A model generated the notes under the pieces. That model searched no databases. It was not told where the DNA came from and was given only the letters and a program-made list of their open reading frames with translations. A stretch of DNA of 64,000 nt from JACCZX01 sp963791315 (GTDB lineage Bacteria > Pseudomonadota > Gammaproteobacteria > Burkholderiales > Burkholderiaceae_F): the NCBI GenBank assembly GCA_963791315.1, contig CAWBRQ010000007.1, positions 496,001-560,000 on the forward strand. The letters run 5' to 3'. Below, piece after piece: positions 1-9,438 of this stretch (the first letter of the stretch is position 1; each line of letters opens with the position of its first letter). The position numbers and the translations under genes were made by a program.

Positions 1-209
1 ATGCCCCCGGCGGTGATGACCTCGTCGCCCTTTTTCAGCGCCTCGGCCATCGCTTTGTGCTCCTTCTGGCGCTTGACCTGTGGGCGGATCATGAAAAAGT
101 AGAAGACAGCGAAGATCAGCACCATGAAGCCGATCGACATGAACGAAGACTCGGCTCCGGGTTGAGCGGCGGGTGCAGTCTGTGCAAAAGCGTTGCTGAT
201 GAAGAACAT
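1..209 (-). CDS. yajC: YajC, Sec translocase accessory subunit (C-terminus cut by window edge)
   Basis: Small inner-membrane partner of the SecDF-YidC complex that assists protein export. The visible 69 residues start MFFISNAFAQ, contain one hydrophobic segment at about residues 24-43 (FMSIGFMVLIFAVFYFFMI) and then the family hallmark RPQVKRQKEHK followed by LKKGDEVITAGG. E. coli YajC is 110 residues, so about 40 residues lie beyond base 1. It follows tgt on the same strand after 70 nt, the usual tgt-yajC-secD order, so secD is expected next outside the window. The start is the only in-frame ATG before the membrane segment and has a weak AAAGGC upstream. Confidence 0.93.
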   Translation of the reverse strand, partial: MFFISNAFAQTAPAAQPGAESSFMSIGFMVLIFAVFYFFMIRPQVKRQKEHKAMAEALKKGDEVITAGG

Positions 210-279
210 GATGAGTGCCTTTGGTTACTCAGACACGGCTGAGAGGGAAACGCGGCGCGCGATTATAACGGCGCATCTG

Positions 280-1410
280 TTAAACGCCGCGCCCGCGATC
301 GTGAGCGAATTGCACACTGAATTCACCGAACCGCTGCTGCGAAATCGCTCGGCGCGCCTGCTTCATCAGATCGAGGTAATAGTGGAGATTGTGAATCGTG
401 TTCAGCCGTGCTCCAAGAATCTCATTGACCCGCTGCAGATGATGCAGGTACGCGCGTGAGAATCTTCGACACGCCGGGCAGCCGCAGGTTTCATCGGGTG
501 GCGCGGTATCAGTGCGATAGCGGCTGTTGCGCAGCTTGATGTCTCCGTAGCGCGTAAACAGCCAGCCGTTACGGGCGTTGCGTGTCGGGAGCACGCAATC
601 GAACATGTCGATGCCTGCACCGATGGCTTCGATCAGGTCTTCCGGTGTGCCGACGCCCATTAGATACCGCGGCTTGTCGGCGGGCATCTTCGGTGCGGTG
701 TGCGCGAGGATACGCATCATTTCTTCCTTCGGTTCGCCGACCGAGAGGCCACCGATCGCATAGCCGTCAAAATCCATGTCTACGAGTGTGGCGAGCGATT
801 CGTCGCGCAGTGCTTCGAACATGCCGCCCTGCACGATGCCGAATAGACTGTTCGAGGTTCGCAGACGATTGAACTCTGCTGCACTACGCTGCGCCCAGCG
901 CAGCGAAAGTCGCATCGAGTCGGCTGCTTCGCTCTGCGTGGCAATTCGGTCGTCGATTTGATATGGCGTGCATTCGTCGAACACCATCACAATGTCCGAA
1001 TCGAGTGCGTGCTGGATACGCATCGATTCCTCGGGTGTCAGCAATAACCGGTCGCCGTTGATCGGTGAGGCGAACTGAACACCATCCTCGCTGATCTTGC
1101 GCAATTTCCCGAGCGAGAACACCTGAAATCCGCCGGAGTCGGTCAGTAGCGGTCGCGTCCATCCCATGAATTGATGCAGTCCCCGGTGCGCGGCTATGAC
1201 GTCCAGTCCGGGGCGCAACCACAGATGAAAAGTGTTGCCCAGAACGATTTCTGTGCCGAGGTCCATCAGCTCGTCGGGAGCCATCGCCTTGACGGTGCCG
1301 TAGGTGCCGACCGGCATGAACACGGGTGTTTCAACGTCACCGTGCGCCAGCGTCAATCGGCCCGTGCGCGCAGCGCCGTCACACGCAACGATCTCAAACG
1401 ACATGCTCAT
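280..1410 (-). CDS. tgt: Queuine/preQ1 tRNA-ribosyltransferase
   Basis: Exchanges guanine-34 for preQ1 in tRNAs with GUN anticodons, the step before QueA in queuosine synthesis. The 376-residue protein is full length. Visible are HGDVETPVFMPVGTYGTVK, GNTFHLWLRPG, the substrate-binding DSGGFQVFSL, FGIVQGG, the nucleophile region GGLSVGEPKEEM, and the zinc site with C-x-C-x2-C at DETCGCPACRRFSRAYLHH. The start MSMSFEIV overlaps the queA stop by four bases (ATGA), so translation is probably coupled. The same open frame continues upstream into queA sequence only because queA carries a frameshift; that extension is not part of Tgt. Confidence 0.96.
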   Translation of the reverse strand: MSMSFEIVACDGAARTGRLTLAHGDVETPVFMPVGTYGTVKAMAPDELMDLGTEIVLGNTFHLWLRPGLDVIAAHRGLHQFMGWTRPLLTDSGGFQVFSLGKLRKISEDGVQFASPINGDRLLLTPEESMRIQHALDSDIVMVFDECTPYQIDDRIATQSEAADSMRLSLRWAQRSAAEFNRLRTSNSLFGIVQGGMFEALRDESLATLVDMDFDGYAIGGLSVGEPKEEMMRILAHTAPKMPADKPRYLMGVGTPEDLIEAIGAGIDMFDCVLPTRNARNGWLFTRYGDIKLRNSRYRTDTAPPDETCGCPACRRFSRAYLHHLQRVNEILGARLNTIHNLHYYLDLMKQARRAISQQRFGEFSVQFAHDRGRGV

Positions 1411-2449
1411 GGTGCGCGCTCGAGCAACATCGCGTCGCCGTAACTGAAGAAGCGGTAACGCTGTTCGATGGCATGCGCATACGCCGCCCGAATGCGATCG
1501 ATACCTGCGAATGCGGAGACCAGCATCAGCAGTGTGGACTTCGGCAAGTGAAAGTTGGTCAGCAACAGATCGACGACGTGAAAGTGAAAGCCCGGTGTGA
1601 TGAAGAGCGCGGTTTCGCGCGCGCCAGGCTGCACTCGTGCTTCCGAGCCACCCGTTGCCGATTCCACTGCGCGCAGGCTTGTCGTTCCGACAGCAATGAC
1701 GCGGCGGCGCGTAGTGCGCGCTGCATTGATCGCTTGCGCGGCCGGCTCCGAAATTTCGTATCGCTCGGAATGCATTCGATGCTCGGCAATGCGTTCGACG
1801 CGGACCGGCTGAAATGTGCCGGCACCGACGTGCAGCGTGACGTGCGCAAACTCGACGCCGCAACTCTGAAGACGACGTCAACAAGTCCGGAGTGAAGTGG
1901 AGGCCGGCAGTTGGCGCCGCAACCGCACCCGGATGTGCCGCGTAAACGGTTTGATAGCGAAGGGCATCAACCGAATCGGCTGGATGATCGATGTATGGCG
2001 GCAGCGGCACCCGGCCGTGCTGCTCCATGATCGCTCGTACGTCGCGATCGAAGCGCAGCACGAAGAAATCGCCCTGCCGTCCTTCGACCGTCGCCTGCAC
2101 CGAGTCTTCAAACATCAGCTGCGCGCCTGCGCGCGAGTGTGTGACTGGTGCGAACCATGGCTACGGCGAGCGTCGGTTCGAGCACGCGCTCGATCAATGC
2201 TTCGACCTTGCCGCCGCTTGGCTTGCGTCCCAACAGACGCGCGTTGATCACTTTCGTGTCGTTGAAGACCAGCAAGTCGCCGGGCCGCAGAAGCGATTCG
2301 ATTTCGCCAAAGCGTCGATCTTCAAGATCGTCGCACTTGACGCGCAGCAGCCGACTGGCCGCGCGATCAGACAGCGGACGCTGTGCGATCAGTTCACGCG
2401 GCAAGTCAAAATCGAAATCAGCGAGAGAAAGTTCTGTATCAATCTGCAT
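1407..2449 (-). CDS. queA: S-adenosylmethionine:tRNA ribosyltransferase-isomerase (frameshifted in this sequence)
   Basis: Transfers and isomerises the ribosyl group of SAM onto preQ1-34 to give epoxyqueuosine. Three frames together give a normal-length protein (about 346 codons): DFDFDLPRELIAQRP, LRPGDLLVFNDTKVINARL and KVEALIERVL in the first; GDFFVLRF, VPLPPYI and AAPTAGLHFT in the second; and VIAVGTTSLRAVESA, LFITPGFHFHVVDLLLTNFHLPKS and SYGDAMLLERA in the third. Frame changes lie near 2,110-2,150 and 1,870-1,900. All family motifs survive, which argues for sequencing errors rather than decay. Start chosen at the ATG giving MQIDTELSLADF; an ATG five codons upstream, close to the tRNA-Leu 3' end, is possible. 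Confidence 0.9.
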
Positions 2450-2468
2450 GGCTTTACCGGCCATGAAG

Positions 2469-2555
2469 TGGTGCCGGGCGAGGGAATCGAACCCACACTC
2501 TGTTGCCAGAACCGGATTTTGAGTCCGGCGCGTCTACCAGTTCCGCCAGCCCGGC
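2469..2555 (-). tRNA. tRNA-Leu (anticodon CAA)
   Basis: An 87-nt class II tRNA read on the minus strand. The acceptor stem GCCGGGC pairs with GCCCGGC, followed by A and an encoded CCA. The anticodon stem CCGGA/TCCGG encloses loop CTCAAAA, giving anticodon CAA (codon UUG). A long variable arm follows, and the T arm contains GGGTTCGATTCCC. It lies immediately upstream of queA on the same strand (about 20 nt), so the tRNA and queA may share a transcript. Confidence 0.97.
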
Positions 2556-2590
2556 CGAATTGGGACGCGGATTATCACCTAATTCGCTCT

Positions 2591-3436
2591 TCAGATTTCG
2601 AGGTTGTCGATCAAACGCGTAGTGCCGAGCTTCGCTGCGGCGAGCACCACCAGACGTTCGCGCGCTGCAATTTCCTCGGCGGTCGGCATGTGCAAGTCGC
2701 GCCGCCGACGTACGGCGAGGTAATCGACTTTCCAGCCGGCGGCTGCGAGTTCGCGCTGCGCGTCCTGCTCGACGCGATGAAAGTCAACTTCACCCGCGAG
2801 CATGCGGTCGCGCACTTGATTCAGCATTCGATAAAGCCGCGGTGCTTCTTGCCGTTCGACCGTTGACAGGAACCGATTGCGCGATGACAGCGCCAGCCCG
2901 TCCACGTCGCGCACTGTCTCGTGCGGGATGATTTCTGTCGGCAGCGCAAATTGGCGGCACATGTTGCGCACGATCATCAACTGCTGATAGTCCTTCTTGC
3001 CGAACACAGCGACCTTCGGCTGGACGCACGACAGCAGCTTCAAAACGACGGTGGTCACTCCGACGAAGAAGCCAGGCCGAAATTCACCCTCCAGTATGTC
3101 GCCCAGATCCGACGGCGGACTGCACGCGGTAATTCTGCGGTTCCGGATACATCTCGCGTTCGTTCGGGCGCGAACAGGACGTAGACGCGGTTCTGCTGCT
3201 GCAGCTTGTCGATGTCGTCCTGCAGCGTGCGCGGGTACTGGTCGAAGTCCTCGTTGGGGCCGAACTGCAGCCGATTGACAAAGATCGACGCCACCACCGG
3301 GTCGCCGTGCTGGTGCGCCATGCTCATCAGCGCCAGGTGTGCCGTCGTGCAGGTTGCCCATCGTCGGCACGAACGCCGCCCGATTCTGGCCGCGCAGCTG
3401 ATCGCGCAGTTCCTCGATCGTGTGAACCACCTTCAT
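2591..3436 (-). CDS. panC: Pantothenate synthetase (frameshifted in this sequence)
   Basis: ATP-dependent condensation of pantoate with beta-alanine to pantothenate. The span equals about 281 codons, normal for PanC. It begins MKVVHTIEELRDQL and carries the HIGH-type motif region FVPTMGNLHDG; then SMAHQHGDPVVASIFVN, QFGPNEDFDQYPRTL, EFRPGFFVGVTTVVLKL and KKDYQQLMIVR (ATP site); ending KLGTTRLIDNLEI. Three single-base insertions, near 3,339, 3,157 and 3,110, shift and restore the frame; removing them gives a continuous protein. The ATG overlaps the panB stop (TGATG), so panB and panC are translationally coupled. Confidence 0.93.
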   Translation of the reverse strand: MKVVHTIEELRDQLRGQNRAAFVPTMGNLHDGTPGADEHGAPARRPGGGVDLCQSAAVRPQRGLRPVPAHAAGRHRQAAAAEPRLRPVRARTNARCIRNRRITACSPPSDLGDILEGEFRPGFFVGVTTVVLKLLSCVQPKVAVFGKKDYQQLMIVRNMCRQFALPTEIIPHETVRDVDGLALSSRNRFLSTVERQEAPRLYRMLNQVRDRMLAGEVDFHRVEQDAQRELAAAGWKVDYLAVRRRRDLHMPTAEEIAARERLVVLAAAKLGTTRLIDNLEI

Positions 3437-4265
3437 CAGTACGCCTCGTCGGCGGCCGGGAAGGTTCGCTCCTTTCACCGCTTGCACATAGCTGCGCACC
3501 GCGGTGGCGATGTCAGGCGCACCCTTCATGAAGTTACGTACGAAGCGTGGCTTCTTGCCCGGAAACACGTCGAGCATGTCGTGCAGCACCAGCACCTGGC
3601 CCGAACAATCGGCACCGGCGCCGATGCCGATCGTCGCGAATCTGCAGCTCGCGAGTCACGCGCTCGGCGAGCGCCGCGGGAATCAGTTCGAGCACCAGCA
3701 TCGAGGCGCCTGCTGTTTGCAGCGCCAGCGCGTCGGCAAGCAGCTGGTCCGCCGCCGCGTCGCTCTTGCCCTGGATGCGGTAGCCGCCCAGCGCGTGCAC
3801 CGATTGCGGCGTGAGTCCCAGATGTGCGCACACCGGCACGCCACGCGCGACAAGAAACTCGACCGTTGGCGCGAGCCAGACTCCGCCTTCCATCTTGACC
3901 ATCTGAGCGCCGGCCTGCATCAAGCGCACGGCATTGTCGAACGCCGACTGCGGGGTACCCTGGTAGCTACCGAACGGCATGTCGGCAATCAACCATGCGC
4001 GCTGCGTGCCGCGCGCGACGGCGCGCACGTGATACTCGACGTCTTCGACGGTCACCGGCAGGGTCGATCGCATGGCCTTGGATGACCATGCCGAGCGAGT
4101 CGCCGACCAGCACGCAGTCGACGCCGCAGTTGTCGAGCAGGCGGGCGAAGCTGGCGTCGTAGCAGGTCAGCATCGCGATCGGCTCGCTGCGCGCACGCAT
4201 GTCTGCGAGCTGCAGCAGCGTGACCGGCTTGGCTGCCGGACGGTGTCAGGTGAATGGACGCTCAT
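3436..4265 (-). CDS. panB: Ketopantoate hydroxymethyltransferase (frameshifted in this sequence)
   Basis: Adds a hydroxymethyl group from methylene-tetrahydrofolate to 2-oxoisovalerate, the first committed pantothenate step. Segments in different frames read MSVHSPDTVRQP, then MLTCYDASFARLLDNCGVD and VLVGDSLGMVIQGH, then LPVTVEDVEYHVRAVARG, LIADMPFGSYQG, GAQMVKMEGG, VPVCAHLGLTPQSV, QTAGASMLVLELIP, and finally GQVLVLHDMLDVFPGKKPRFV. Frame changes fall near 4,225, 4,070, 3,650 and 3,470. Correcting the last one yields a C-terminus TFPAADEAY whose TGA overlaps the panC ATG. The start overlaps the upstream kinase stop by four bases. Family length (about 275) is matched. Confidence 0.92.
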
Positions 4266-4908
4266 GCCGCAAGGTTGAAGTATTCGCGCCGGCCGCGCAT
4301 CCTGTCGATGCGCGATAACAGCAGCTCGAAATCTTGGGTCGCGCTCGATCGGATTCAGATGTTCGGTATTGACGATCAGCACCGGCGCATCGTCGTAATG
4401 GTGGAAAAAGCGGGTGTAGCTGTCCGAAAGCGCACGTAGATACGTTTCCGAAATGCCCGACTCGATCGGGTTTCCGCGCCGGAGCACCCGTTCGACCAAC
4501 GTGTCGGGTGGCGCCTGCAAATAGATCGACCAGGTCAGGCAGAGGCGCCTGGGGTTTGAGTTGCGCGAAAATTTGTTCGTACAGCTTCAGCTCGTCGTCG
4601 GCCAACGTCAGACGTGCAAACAGCGGATCTTTTTCGAGCAGAAAGTCGGCAACCACGGACGAGCGAAACAGATCGAGCTGTGTGACGTCGCCCAATTGCT
4701 GCACGCGCTGAAACAGAAAGAACAGCTGGGTCGGCAGCGCATATCTTGCCTGGTTGCGGTAGAACCGCTCCAGAAACGGATTCGACTCTGGCTGCTCGAG
4801 CAGTGTGTGCGCCGCGTAATGTTGCGCAAGCTTGGTCGCAAGCGAAGTCTTGCCCGCACCGATCGGGCCTTCGATTACCACTACCGATACCTGCTGGCGA
4901 GAGTGCAC
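4262..4908 (-). CDS. Deoxynucleoside kinase (dGK/dAK family; frameshifted)
   Basis: Phosphorylates a deoxynucleoside using ATP; the P-loop GPIGAGKTSLATKLA sits at residues 13-27. Other conserved parts are LEQPESNPFLERFY, QLFFLFQRVQQL, the substrate/LID region LVERVLRRGNPIESGI, YLRALSDSYTRFF and APVLIVNTEHL. Frame changes lie near 4,535 and 4,345; the corrected C-terminus DFELLLSRIDRM ends with a TGA overlapping panB's ATG. Start taken as the GTG just after the folK stop. In related Burkholderiales this gene sits between folK and panB, which supports the call. Which deoxynucleoside is preferred cannot be told from sequence. Confidence 0.85.
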
Positions 4909-4909
4909 G

Positions 4910-5416
4910 CTACTGCTCAGCGGGCTCTTCAAGCAACTCGACCGTTGATCGGCTACGCCTTCAGGAAGATCGTCGGCGGCTCCTTGGCCGGGAATTCGAA
5001 TGTCGGGAGCGAGATCGAGCAGCGGCTTCAGTACGAATGCGCGCTGGTGCAGCCGCGGATGCGGCAGGGTCAGCGGCGTGCTCTGAATGATCATGTCGCC
5101 GAGCAGCAGCAGATCCAGATCGACATTACGCGGCGAATTTTTCTTCTGCCCTTGGCCGCGGCGCTTGCGGCCGAGCATCAACTCGATATCGAGCAGGTGC
5201 AGCAGCAGCCCGTATGGCTCGAGCGCAGTTTCAAGCTTCGCCACCGCGTTGACGAAATCGGGGCCGGGTGCATCGATTGGCGCGGACTTGTAGAACGGGG
5301 AAACCGCAACGCAGCTCGGACTGTTCGAGCGAGCGCAACGAGTCGAACGCCGCTTTCAGCGATTCGACCATCTCCCCCTGATTGGCGCCCAGCCCGATGT
5401 ATGCGGTTCGTTTCAC
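4910..5416 (-). CDS. folK: Hydroxymethyldihydropterin pyrophosphokinase (HPPK; frameshifted)
   Basis: Transfers pyrophosphate from ATP to 6-hydroxymethyl-7,8-dihydropterin in folate synthesis. It starts VKRTAYIGLGANQGE (family start YIGLGSN) and contains LLDIELMLGRKR and the Mg/ATP motif NVDLDLLLLGD, then HPRLHQRAFVLKPLLDLAP. One frame change lies near 5,300 and a second near 4,945; correcting the latter gives a C-terminus VELLEEPAEQ before the TAG two bases upstream of the kinase GTG. The GTG start, preceded by TTAAGGG, overlaps the pcnB stop. Confidence 0.9.
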
Positions 5417-6798
5417 CAGACCCTTAAGCCACGTTCGCTGCGTCGCCCTCGCGTGCGCGCCCCGCCGCCGGCGGCGCCGTCTAGTCCCCGTCGCCGATGT
5501 CGGTCCGCTCGTCGCGGCCGGCCTCGCACGATCAGTTGCTCGCGCTCGTCCGGACTCGCCTGCGAAAAGCGGGTCCACCAGTCTCCCAGCGCCACCGGAA
5601 TTTCGTCGGCGGCCGCACGCAAAAGCAGGAAATCATAACCGGCACGAAATCGCAGATGCTCGACCAGTCGGAACGGCGAGCGCCCGGTGCGGCGCTCGAA
5701 GCGCGGCTGCAGCCCCCAGATCTCGCGCATGTCGGATACGAAGCGGCGCTGGATCGCGAGCTTCTCGGTCTGCGCGTCGATCGTCTCATCGATCGCAAGG
5801 TTCAACGCCGGAATCCGATGCTCGTTCCGTGCCAATGCGCGCGTTCCACTTGACCAGTACGTCGTGCCAAAGCAGGGTGGCGAACAGGAAACCGGGCGAA
5901 ATCGACTTGCCGGCGCGTACGCGCTCGTCGGTGCGCGACAGAGCGAGCATCACGAAGCGCTCGCCGGCGGGCTGCTCGAGAATCACGTCGAGCAGCGGCA
6001 GCAGCCCGTGATGCAGTCCCTCCGCCCGCAGCCGCGTGATGCACGCCACCGAATGGCCGCTGGTCAGCAGCTTCAGCATCTCATCGAACAGCCGCGCAGC
6101 GCGGTACGTTCTCGATCAGCTCAGCCATCCGGTGGATCGGCTCGCGCGTGGCCTCGTCGATGGCGAAGCCGAGCTTGGCTGCAAAGCGCACGGCCCGCAG
6201 CATGCGCACCGGGTCTTCGCGGTAACGGCTCGGCCGGGTCGCCGATCATGCGCAGCCGGCGCGCGCGCAGATCCTTGACGCCGTCGTGATAGTCGAGCAC
6301 TTCAGCCGGTGGTCGGGTCGTAATAGAGCGCGTTGATCGTGAAGTCGCGCCGCGCTGAATCTTCGTTCTGCTCGCCGTACAGGTTGTCGGCCAGCACGCG
6401 GCCGTGTTCGTCGATCACGCGGTCGACGTTGACGAGCGCACGGAACGTCGACACCTCGATCGTTTCCTGCCCGAACATCACGTGCACCAGCTTGAAAGCG
6501 GCGACCGATGATGAACGCGCGACGAAAGTGCGACTTGATCTGCTCGGGCGTCGCATCGGTCGCGATGTCGAAGTCCTTCGGCGCAATGTCGAGCAGCAGG
6601 TCGCGCACCGCGCCGCCGACGATGTAGGCGCGGTGACCGGCCTTCTGCAGCGTCTCGCAGACGCGCAGCGCGGAGCGCGAGACAAGCTCACGGTTGATCT
6701 TGTGTTCGCTGGCCGGAATGCGCTTCGGCTCGCGGCCGGCGCGCTTCGGCTTGCGCTTGAACAGCGTTTGACACCCTTTCGATGACGCGCTTGATCAT
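5413..6798 (-). CDS. pcnB: Poly(A) polymerase I (frameshifted)
   Basis: Adds 3' poly(A) tails that promote RNA decay. About 461 codons. The N-terminus is basic (MIKRVIERVS, then KRKPKRAGREPKR), followed by the nucleotidyltransferase signature YIVGGAVRDLLLDIAPKDFDIATDA, with the DxD metal-binding pair in DFDIATD. FRRAFIIGRR, FGQETIEVSTFR, QNEDSARRDFTINALYY and YREDPVRMLRAVRFAAKLGF follow. The C-terminal domain shows RRFVSDMREIWGLQPRFE and DFLLLRAAADE and ends in an Arg-rich tail. At least five frame changes occur (near 6,765, 6,500, 6,310, 6,230 and 5,850-6,090). Start and stop overlap the neighbouring HAD and folK genes by about four bases. Confidence 0.92.
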
Positions 6799-7483
6799 GC
6801 GGCGCCCGTCACATGCGTCGGCTCGAACAGCTGCAGGGTCTGCCAGCCACGTTCGATGCGCGATCGCCACCAGGCGCGCATCGCCGTTGGTGACGACAGG
6901 ATGCGTGCGCGCTCGAGCAGCGGCAGGTCGTTGATCGAATCACCGTAGCAGATCGTGATCGTGTCGTCCCACGTTCGGCCGCGCGCAGCCAGCCACTCTT
7001 CGACCTTGCGCACCTTGCCGTGCTGGTACGTGTGCGTGCCGACATAGCCGCCGGTAAATTGGCCGCGAGCTGATTTCGGGCTGCACCGCGAGCACATGCT
7101 CGATGCCGAACTCATGCGCGATCGGCGTGACGACGTATGCGTTGGTGCCGGTCACCAGCGCGAGCTCGTCGCCGCGCTTGCGATGCGAGTCGACCAGCGC
7201 CAGGGCTTCGCTTCGAACGTGCGGACGCACATGCTGATCCATGAATTGGCGGTGCCAGGCATCGAGCATCGCACGGGAAACAGCGCCAGCAGCTCCATCT
7301 GAAAGCGAACATAGCCTTCGATATCGAACGTACCGGCCCGGTACGTCCTGCGCGAACTCTTCAATGCGTGCGCCATACGCCGCCGGATCGAGGCCGCCCG
7401 TTGTTCACCACGAAGTGCGACCAGGTATCTGCGCTGTCGATCGGCAGCAGCGTATGGTCAAGGTCGAAGAGGGCTAATCGCAC
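6795..7483 (-). CDS. HAD-IB family phosphatase (frameshifted)
   Basis: Haloacid-dehalogenase-type phosphohydrolase of about 229 residues. Motif I FDLDHTLL lies directly after a GTG start; the motif II region reads LALVTGTNAYV; motif III/IV reads GKVRKVEEWL and YGDSINDLPLL. The cap segment includes WHRQFMDQHVRPHV. Substrate is unknown; family members act on phosphoserine-like or phosphoalcohol substrates. It sits in the hda-HAD-pcnB order conserved in Burkholderiales. Frame changes near 7,270-7,300 and 7,060. Its stop overlaps the pcnB ATG (ATGA). Confidence 0.85.
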
Positions 7484-7531
7484 TTAGGGAATTGCTGGCG
7501 CATGCATCGACGAATCTTACGGTGCAGCCCT

Positions 7532-8181
7532 CTAGCCGGCATCATGAGCCCAGTGGCGCACCAGCGGCACGTTGAGCGGTTTTTTCAGCGATAAGGCGTA
7601 CGTATCGAGCGCATCGACCACGGCCACCAGCGTTCGCATGTCGCGTGGCATGTGACGTCAACAGGTACTCGACGACATCGCCCGACAAGCCGAAGCCGCG
7701 CGAAGCCGCGTGCGCCGACAGCGCCTGCGCCTTTTCCTCGTCGCTCAGGGCGTGCACTTGATAAACCAGGCCCCATGCCAGGCGTGTCCGGACGTCGTCG
7801 CGCAGGTCCAGGTGCATCGGCGCGGCGTTGCCGGCAGCGACGAAGCGGGCGGTGCCGCCCGAACGGATCTCGTTCATTAATACGAACAGCTGTTGTTGCT
7901 GCGATTCGAGCAAGCTGTCGACGTCGTCGACAACGTATACGCGTCGGCGTGCGTCGAACGACGGGACTTCGCCTTCAGATTCGTCGAACCCGAGCGCCTG
8001 CAGCAAATGGGAGCGTCCGGCACCTGTCTCTGCCCCACAAATAAACGAACTGCTCGCCGCTGCCGAGGCTGATCGCTCGCAAAGCGGCGACGACTTCGGC
8101 GTTGCGGCCGACGACGAAGTTGTCGAGCGAAGGCTTCGGCGGCTTGATTAGGTCGAGCGTTAGCTGGCGCGGAGTGGTCAC
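7532..8181 (-). CDS. hda: DnaA regulatory inactivator Hda (frameshifted)
   Basis: AAA+ protein that, with the DNA-loaded sliding clamp, stimulates ATP hydrolysis by DnaA after initiation. The start GTG gives MTTPRQLTLDLI, which holds the N-terminal clamp-binding motif QLTLDL. Then come PPKPSLDNFVVGRN, a Walker A region split by a frame change near 8,030, Walker B YVVDDVDSLLE, the sensor region FVAAGNAAP and box VII-like RTRLAWGLVY. A second frame change near 7,650 leads to TLVAVVDALDTYALSLKKPL and a C-terminus VRHWAHDAG. Length about 215. It is divergent from the PurM-family gene with a 108-nt gap that must hold both promoters; I could not place them. Confidence 0.9.
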
Positions 8182-8289
8182 AATGAGATGAAGAAGGGCA
8201 AAAGCGGAAAGCCTCACCCGCGGCAACTAGAATCGCGCTCCGACTGCCGGCGTGGGTCTTTTGAGGGCGGCAGTTTACCGTTCGCATCG

Positions 8290-9396
8290 ATGCAAAACTC
8301 GACTACAAAACAGGCCGGCGTCGATTACGCGAAGATCGATCCGCTCAAAGTGCTTGCGCAGCGCGCGGCTGCCGAGACGGCGCGCAATCTGACGCCCCAC
8401 GGTCTAAGCGAAGTTGCCGCGTCGCGCGGCGAGTCCGCCTACGTCGTCGACTGCGGCGATTTCTATCTCGCGTCGATCACCGAATGCCTCGGCACCAAGG
8501 CGTTGGTCGCTGATGCGATGCGTGCCATCACGGGCCGCACGTATTACGACCAGATCGCGCAGGACACGCTGGCGATGGCGATCAACGACATCATCACCGT
8601 CGGCGCGACACCGATCTCGGTGCACGCCTACTGGGCCACCGGAGGCAGCGACTGGTTCGCCGACGAACAGCGCGCGCGTGACCTGGTCGAGGGCTGGAAG
8701 CGCGGCGTGCGACACGGTGTGGCGTCGCGTGGGGCGGAGGCGAAACGCCTGCGCTGGCCGGAGTGGTGGAGCCCGGCCGTATCGATCTGGCGGCGTCGTG
8801 CGTCGGTATCGTGCGACCAAAGGTGCGCCTGACGCTCGGCGACAAGCTGCGTGCGGGCGACGCGATCGTGCTACTTGAATCGAGCGGCATTCACGCCAAC
8901 GGAATCTCGCTCGCGCGCAAGCTTGCGGAGCGCCTGCCGGATGGCTATCGCGACGCAGCTCGACGACGGCACGCTGTTTGGCGATGCACTGCTCGAACCC
9001 ACGTTGCTGTATTCGCCGGTCACCGAAGCGCTCGCCGCTGCCGGCATCGTTCCGCACTATTGCGTCAACATCACCGGCCATGGGTGGCGCAAGCTGATGC
9101 GGCATCCCTCTGCATTTACGTATCGGATCGACGCCCTGCCACCGGTACCGCCGGTGTTGCAATTCATCCAGCGCCACGCCGCGATCGACAAGCGGGAGGC
9201 TTACGGCAACCTGAATATGGGCGCCGGCTTCGCGCTCTTCGTGGCAGACGCAGACGCTGAGCGGGCAGTCGAGGTCGCGCGCAGCCAGGGAACCGACGCG
9301 TGGATCGCCGGCCGCGTCACGACCGGTTCCAAGCAGGTCATCATCGATCTATTGCCGCTGACGTTCAGCGCCGACGATCTGCACGTCCGAGCGTGA
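8290..9396 (+). CDS. PurM superfamily (AIR synthetase-related) protein, divergent from canonical PurM
   Basis: About 368 residues with the PurM/AIR-synthetase fold: DCGDFYLASITECLGTK, DTLAMAINDIITVGATPISVHAYWATG, the corrected GGGETPALAGVVEPG, GDAIVLLESSGIHANGISLARKL, LLEPTLLYSPVTEAL, CVNITGHGWRKLM and LNMGAGFALFVAD. The N-terminus QAGVDYAKIDPLKVLAQRAA and the WATG segment differ from canonical PurM (AGVDI..GD.., LFFLDYFATG). This matches a separate AIR-synthase-related family I remember from other Proteobacteria. It occupies the place next to hda where Burkholderiales usually carry purM, so it could be the purine enzyme (FGAM to AIR) or a paralog of other function. Frame changes lie near 8,710-8,730 and 8,950 and compensate. 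Confidence 0.78.
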
Positions 9397-9438
9397 CGCG
9401 CGCAAGTGCGGCTGCCGCGCACTCCTCACGCTGCACGC

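Noticed and set aside
280..2115. A 611-residue frame fusing the queA middle part to Tgt
   Set aside because: Caused by a queA frameshift; Tgt has its own ATG overlapping the queA stop and normal length.
2591..3595. Apparent PanB-PanC fusion frame
   Set aside because: Removing one extra base near 3,470 restores a PanB C-terminus and the TGATG junction.
4246..5244. Apparent FolK-kinase fusion frame
   Set aside because: A one-base change near 4,945 restores the FolK stop just before a GTG start for the kinase.
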